From contig OX387197.1 of assembly GCA_947561715.1 (NCBI GenBank), forward strand, positions 16,662,266-16,726,265: 64,000 nt of DNA, in the 5' to 3' direction. This document shows, one piece after another, positions 61,201 to 64,000 of the stretch; position 1 is the stretch's first letter; each line of letters begins with the position of its first letter. The position numbers and the translations under genes are program-made. The DNA is from Ascidia mentula (Eukaryota > Chordata > Ascidiacea > Phlebobranchia > Ascidiidae). The notes below the pieces were generated by a model, which saw only the letters and a list, made by a program, of their open reading frames with translations, did no database searches and was not told the DNA's origin.

Positions 61201-64000
61201 TTCGGGCAGCAATAAAAAACTAGAGGACATAGTCCAATTTGGTTTTCATTGCTCGTTTTGCAGTGGCATCTAGTATTTGTATTTAAAATTTCAAGTCGCT
61301 TGATTCAAAATTGTTTATATTGCAGGCGGACAACTGTCAAAATTAGTTAATTCCGCCCGACCTTCGCCAACACAGTTTGTAAAATGCGTTTCCGCGCAGC
61401 AATAAAAAACTAGAGAACATAGTCCAATTTGGTTTTCATTGCTCGTTTTGCAGTGGCATCTAGTATTTGTGTGCGAAACTTCAAGTCGCTTGATTTAAAA
61501 TTGTTTTTATTGCAGGCGGGTTTCTCAAAATTAGTCAATTCCGTCCGACCTTAGCGACCATAGTTTGTAACATGCGTTTTCGCGCAGCAATAAAAAACTA
61601 GAGGACATAGGCCAATTTGGTTTTCATTGCTCGTTTTGCAGTGGCATCTAGTATTAGTGTACGAAATTTTAAGTCGCTTGATTCAAAATTGTTTATATTG
61701 CAGGCGGACAATTCTCAAAATTAGTTATTTCCGCCCGACCTTAGCGACCATAGTTTGTAACATGCGTTTTCGCGCAGCAATAAAAAGCTAGAGGACATAG
61801 TCCAATTTGGTTTTCATTGCTCGTTTTGCAGTGGCATCTAGTATTTGTGTTTAAAATTTCAAGTCGCTTGATTTAAAATTGTTTATATTGCAGGCGGGAA
61901 TTCTCAAAATTAGTCAATTCCGCACGAACTTAGGGATCATAGTTTGTAACATGCGTTTTCGCGCAGCAATAAAAAACTAGAGGACATAGGCCAATTTGGT
62001 TTTCATTACTCGTTTTGCAGTGGCATCTAGTATTTGTGTGCGAAATTTCAAGTCGCTTGATTCAAAATTGTTTATATTGCAGGCGGACAACTCTCAAAAT
62101 TAGTTAATTCCGCCGTACCTCAGCCACGATAGTTTCAAACATGCGTTTTCGGCAAACAATAAAATTCTAAAGAAGAGACGCCTTTTTGGTTTCCATTGCT
62201 CGTTTTGTACTGGCATCTAATATTTGTGTGCAGAATTTCAAGTCGCTTGATATAAAAATGTTCGAATAACCGGCGGACAACTGTCAAAATTAGTTAATTC
62301 CGCCCGACCTTAGCGACCATAGTTTGTAACATGCGTTTTCGCGCAGCAATAAAAAACTAGAGGACATAGGCCAATTTGGTTTTCATTGCTCGTTTTGCAG
62401 TGGCATCTAGTATTTGTGTTTAAAATTTCAAGTCGCTTGATTTAAAATTGTTTATATTGCAGGCGGAAATTCTCAAAATTAGTTAAATGCGCCCGACCTT
62501 AGCAACCATAGTTTGTAACATGTGTTTTCGCGCAGCAATAAAAAACTAGAGGACATAGGCCAATTTGGTTTTCATTGCTCGTTTTGCAGTGGCATCTAGT
62601 ATTTGTGTTTAAAATTTCAAGTCGCTTGATTTAAAATTGTTTCTATTGCAGGCGGGAATTCTCAAAATTAGTTAATTCCGCCCGACCTTAGCGACCATAG
62701 TTTGTAACATGCGTTTTCGCGCAGCAATAAAAAACCAGAGGACATAGGCCAATTTGGTTTTCATTACTCGTTTTGCAGTGGCATCTAGTATTTGTGTGCG
62801 AAATTTCAAGTCGCTTGATTCAAAATTGTTTATATTGCAGGCGGACAACTCTCAAAATTAGTTAATTCCGCCGTACCTCAGCCACGATAGTTTCAAACAT
62901 GCATTTTCGGCAAACAATAAAATTCTAAAGAAGAGACGCCTTTTTGGTTTCCATTGCTCGTTTTGTACTGGCATCTAATATTTGTGTGCAGAATTTCAAG
63001 TCGCTTGATATAAAAATGTTCGACTAACCGGCGGACAACTGTCAAAATTAGTTAATTCCGCCCGACCTTAGCGACCATAGTTTGTAACATGCGTTTTCGC
63101 GCAGCAATAAAAAACTAGAAGACATAGTCATATCTGGTTTTCATTACTCGTTTTGCAGTGGCATCTAGTATTTGTGTACAAAATTTCAAGTCGTTTGATT
63201 CAACTCTCAAAATTAGTTAATTCCGCCCGACCTTCGCCACCACAGTTTGTAACATGCGTTCTTGCGCAGCAATAAAAAACTAGAGGACATAGGCCAATTT
63301 GGTTTTCATTGCTCGTTTTGCAGTGGCATCTAGTATTAGTGTACGTAATTTCAATTCGCTTGATTCAAAATTGTTTATATTGCAGGCGGACTACTTTCAA
63401 AATTAGTTAATTCCGCCCGACCTTAGCGAATATAGTTTGTAACATGCGTTTTCGCGCAGCAATAAAAAACTAGAGGACATAGGCCAATTTGGTTTTCATT
63501 GCTCGTTTTGCAGTGGCATCTAGTATTTGTGTTTAAAATTTCAAGTCGCTTGATTTAAAATTGTTTATATTGCAGGCGGAAATTCTCAAAATTAGTTAAT
63601 TCCGCCCGACCTTAGCGTCCATAGTTTGTAACATGCTTTTCCGCGCAGCAATAAAAAACTACAAGACATAGTCAAATCTGGTTTTCATTGCTCGTTTTGC
63701 AGTGGCATCTAGTATTTGTGTACAAAACTTCAAGTCGCTTGATTCAACTCTCAAAATTAGTTAATTCCGCCCGACCTTCGCCACCACAGTTTGTAAAATG
63801 CGTTTTCGCGCAGCAATAAAAAACTAGAGGACATTGTCCAATTTGGTTTTCATTGCTCGTTTTGCAGTGGCATCTAGTATTTGTGTGCAAAATTTCAAGT
63901 CGCTTGATTCAAAATTGTTTATATTGCAGGCGGGATTTCTCAAAATTAGTTAATTCCGCCCGACCTTGGCGACCATAGTTTGTAACATGCGTTCTTGCGC
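58291..64000 (+). repeat. Satellite 3 subfamily B block with A/B mosaics
   Basis: Most monomers here carry TTTAAAATTGTTTATATTGC or TTCAAAATTGTTTATATTGC, TTTTGCAGTGGC and GCGCAGCAATAAAAAACTAG. Mosaic units that switch back to A-type sequence (GGCAAACAATAAAATTCTA and TATAAAAATGTTCGA) occur near 59030-59150, 59950-60010, 60130-60260, 62150-62280 and 62910-63040. The switches keep register, so recombination between aligned monomers is likely. Confidence 0.75.
61989..63504 (+). repeat. 758-bp higher-order repeat in satellite 3 (two copies)
   Basis: Starting at GGCCAATTTGG (61989), a four-monomer block recurs at 62747, a 758-bp step. Both copies contain TTCATTACTCG, CCGTACCTCAGCC, CTAAAGAAGAGACGCC (62167 and 62925) and a TATAAAAATGTTCGA mosaic. 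The second copy diverges in its later part (a 165-bp monomer near 63197). The right edge is approximate. Confidence 0.65.

Larger units (their letters stand above)
57341..64000 (+). repeat. Satellite 3: 190-bp tandem array, continues past the window
   Basis: GCCAATTTGG starts at 57542, 57732, 57922 and 58112, exactly 190 bp apart, and the equivalent site is at 58302. About 35 monomers are present. Conserved parts are GGTTTTCATTGCTCGTTTTG, GGCATCTA, TTTGTGTGC, TTTCAAGTCGCTTGAT, CAGGCGGACAAC, TTCCGCC, GACCTTAGC and ATGCGTTTTCG. It is AT-rich and shares no visible similarity with satellites 1 or 2. The length is near one nucleosome repeat, as for many heterochromatic or centromeric satellites, but I find no feature proving centromere function. 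The array enters directly after satellite 2 with no unique spacer. Confidence 0.95.

Noticed and set aside
57341..64000. Telomeric repeats or a CENP-B box in satellite 3
   Set aside because: No TTAGG or TTAGGG runs are present, and I could not find a convincing match to the CENP-B box core. Centromere function is not supported from sequence alone.

Overview
This window contains no protein-coding gene that I can support. It is non-coding DNA from a eukaryotic (animal) genome: one complete 18S rRNA gene at the left, followed by about 61 kb of three unrelated tandem-repeat (satellite) arrays. The 18S has metazoan signature regions and a short length (about 1.82 kb). Several stretches read like arthropod or other invertebrate sequence, but I cannot place it more finely by eye.

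Layout. (1) 1-1080: GC-rich rDNA spacer / 5' external transcribed spacer. It holds roughly 200-bp subrepeats (130-330, 331-525 and a decayed third to about 650) plus an inverted fragment of the same subrepeat at the left edge (1-84). (2) 1081-2904: full-length 18S rRNA gene, plus strand. (3) 2905-2995: what looks like the first 91 bp of ITS1, ending in a GC hairpin (2979-2999). (4) 2996-52862: satellite 1, about 390-400 copies of a 127-bp unit made of two related halves (53 + 74 bp). Variants are arranged in long nested duplications with offsets from about 0.7 to 8 kb. (5) 52863-53185: AT-rich junction with two perfect palindromes. (6) 53186-57340: satellite 2, a 32-bp unit interrupted by 13 copies of a roughly 70-bp module. 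(7) 57341-64000 and beyond: satellite 3, a 190-bp monomer with two subfamilies, mosaics and a 165-bp deletion form.

How the parts relate. The main oddity is that the rRNA transcription unit is cut off about 91 bp into ITS1. No 5.8S or 28S follows. The sequence passes directly into satellite 1, whose first unit overlaps a hairpin at the breakpoint. The A-run plus CAGAGTCC motif of satellite 1 also occurs in the rDNA spacer subrepeats, so satellite 1 may have arisen from rDNA spacer sequence. The 18S carries unusual bases at normally near-invariant decoding-site positions (2747, 2865). Together these suggest the broken edge of an rDNA array, or an orphan 18S copy, embedded in heterochromatin. 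If the copy is active, Pol I could read into the satellite. All open reading frames in the arrays are artefacts of repeat periodicity.
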